Positions 63,775 to 64,000 of a DNA stretch of 64,000 nucleotides are shown piece after piece. Every line of letters begins with the position of its first letter. Positions within the stretch are counted from its first letter, which is position 1. The position numbers and the translations under genes are program-made. The DNA is from Massilia forsythiae (lineage in GTDB: Bacteria; Pseudomonadota; Gammaproteobacteria; Burkholderiales; Burkholderiaceae_D). Below the pieces are notes generated by a model, which was not told where the DNA came from, did no database searches, and saw only the letters and a program-made list of their open reading frames with translations. Location of the stretch: the NCBI RefSeq assembly GCF_012849555.1, contig NZ_CP051685.1:1674001-1738000 (forward strand). The letters run 5' to 3'.

Positions 63775-64000
63775 TTGCGCATCCTCTATCACCACCGCAC
63801 CCGTTCCAAGGACGGCCAATACGTCCACATCGAAGAAATGATCCATGCGCTGCGTGCGCAAGGCCACGAGATCGTGATCGTGGCGCCGCCCAGCGCCGAG
63901 ACCGAATCGTTCGGGTCCGACGCCGGCGCGGTCGCCCTGCTCAAGCGCTGGCTGCCGAAATGGTTCTACGAACTGATGGAGCTGGGGTATTCGCTGGTCG
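63775..64000 (+). CDS. Glycosyltransferase (GT4 family), 3' part off window
   Basis: 75 codons in the window; the frame stays open to the right edge. It starts with TTG at 63775 (GGAG nine bases upstream) and reads LRILYHHRTRSKDGQYVHIEEM, then HEIVIVAPP, the start of a GT-B glycosyltransferase often found in exosortase/EPS loci. 233 bases after xrtA, so it is either in the same operon or has its own promoter; an A/T-rich stretch near 63680-63720 may hold one. Confidence 0.8.
   Translation, partial: MRILYHHRTRSKDGQYVHIEEMIHALRAQGHEIVIVAPPSAETESFGSDAGAVALLKRWLPKWFYELMELGYSLV

Overview
The window looks like the chromosome of a G+C-rich betaproteobacterium, most likely Oxalobacteraceae (Massilia/Telluria group) or a close Burkholderiales relative. 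This is inferred from gene content: a full exosortase A (XrtA/PEP-CTERM) exopolysaccharide locus, an HPr-kinase-related (HprK-rel-A) cluster, a Burkholderiales-type Tad pilus locus, fused isobutyryl-CoA mutase IcmF, and cydP-cydABX. No tRNA, rRNA or CRISPR array was seen.

Layout. (1) 1-6.7 kb: a minus-strand czc-type heavy-metal efflux operon (CDF transporter, czcI, czcC, czcB, czcA running off the left edge). It faces away from a CadR/PbrR-type MerR regulator, and a 20-bp-spaced MerR-type promoter lies between them. (2) 6.7-10.2 kb: an intact minus-strand arsenic operon, arsR-arsC(LMW)-arsB-arsC(Grx)-arsH. (3) 10.3-16.9 kb: a scarred, mobile-element-rich stretch. It holds modB with only the 3' end of modA and no modC, a decayed aquaglyceroporin-arsH pair on the plus strand, a 5' stub of a Tn3-family transposase, an intact PHP-plus-SMC-like ATPase (TrlF-like, possibly defence-related), a decayed IS5-family element, and an rtcB cut off at that element. 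(4) 16.9-18.9 kb: the intact RtcR activator, with a textbook sigma-54 promoter still pointing at the broken rtcB. (5) 19-31.2 kb: a GIN-domain protein, a BON lipoprotein, then a minus-strand Tad/Flp pilus operon (two Flp pilins, TadV, AAA ATPase, CpaB, RcpA secretin, lipoprotein, TadZ, TadA, TadB, TadC, TadD). (6) 31.5-39.5 kb: a GGDEF protein; cydP-cydA-cydB-cydX behind a perfect FNR box; icmF behind a LiuR-like palindrome; a long perfect inverted repeat.

(7) 40-64 kb: the XrtA/PEP-CTERM region. It starts with the TPR lipoprotein PrsT. Next comes an accessory block: two FeeM-like acyltransferases, a ThiF/E1-like enzyme, a methyltransferase, and a PepA-like PEP-CTERM protein with a consensus sigma-54 promoter. 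Then come the HprK-rel-A cluster (nucleotidyltransferase, kinase, PqqD-like protein, Cys-rich exported partner), an EPS export lipoprotein and a serine protease. Last is the plus-strand EPS operon: Wzz, tyrosine kinase, outer-membrane barrel, ExeA-like ATPase, deacetylase, FemAB-like protein, glycosyltransferase, exosortase A-EpsI fusion, and a partial second glycosyltransferase.

Together the window encodes metal and arsenic resistance, surface adhesion (Tad pili), a microaerobic quinol oxidase, branched acyl-CoA metabolism, and synthesis of an exopolysaccharide matrix with sorted PEP-CTERM proteins. The best candidates for undescribed biology are the four-gene HprK-rel-A cluster and the acyltransferase/ThiF/methyltransferase block next to it. 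The TrlF-like ATPase in the mobile-element scar comes next.
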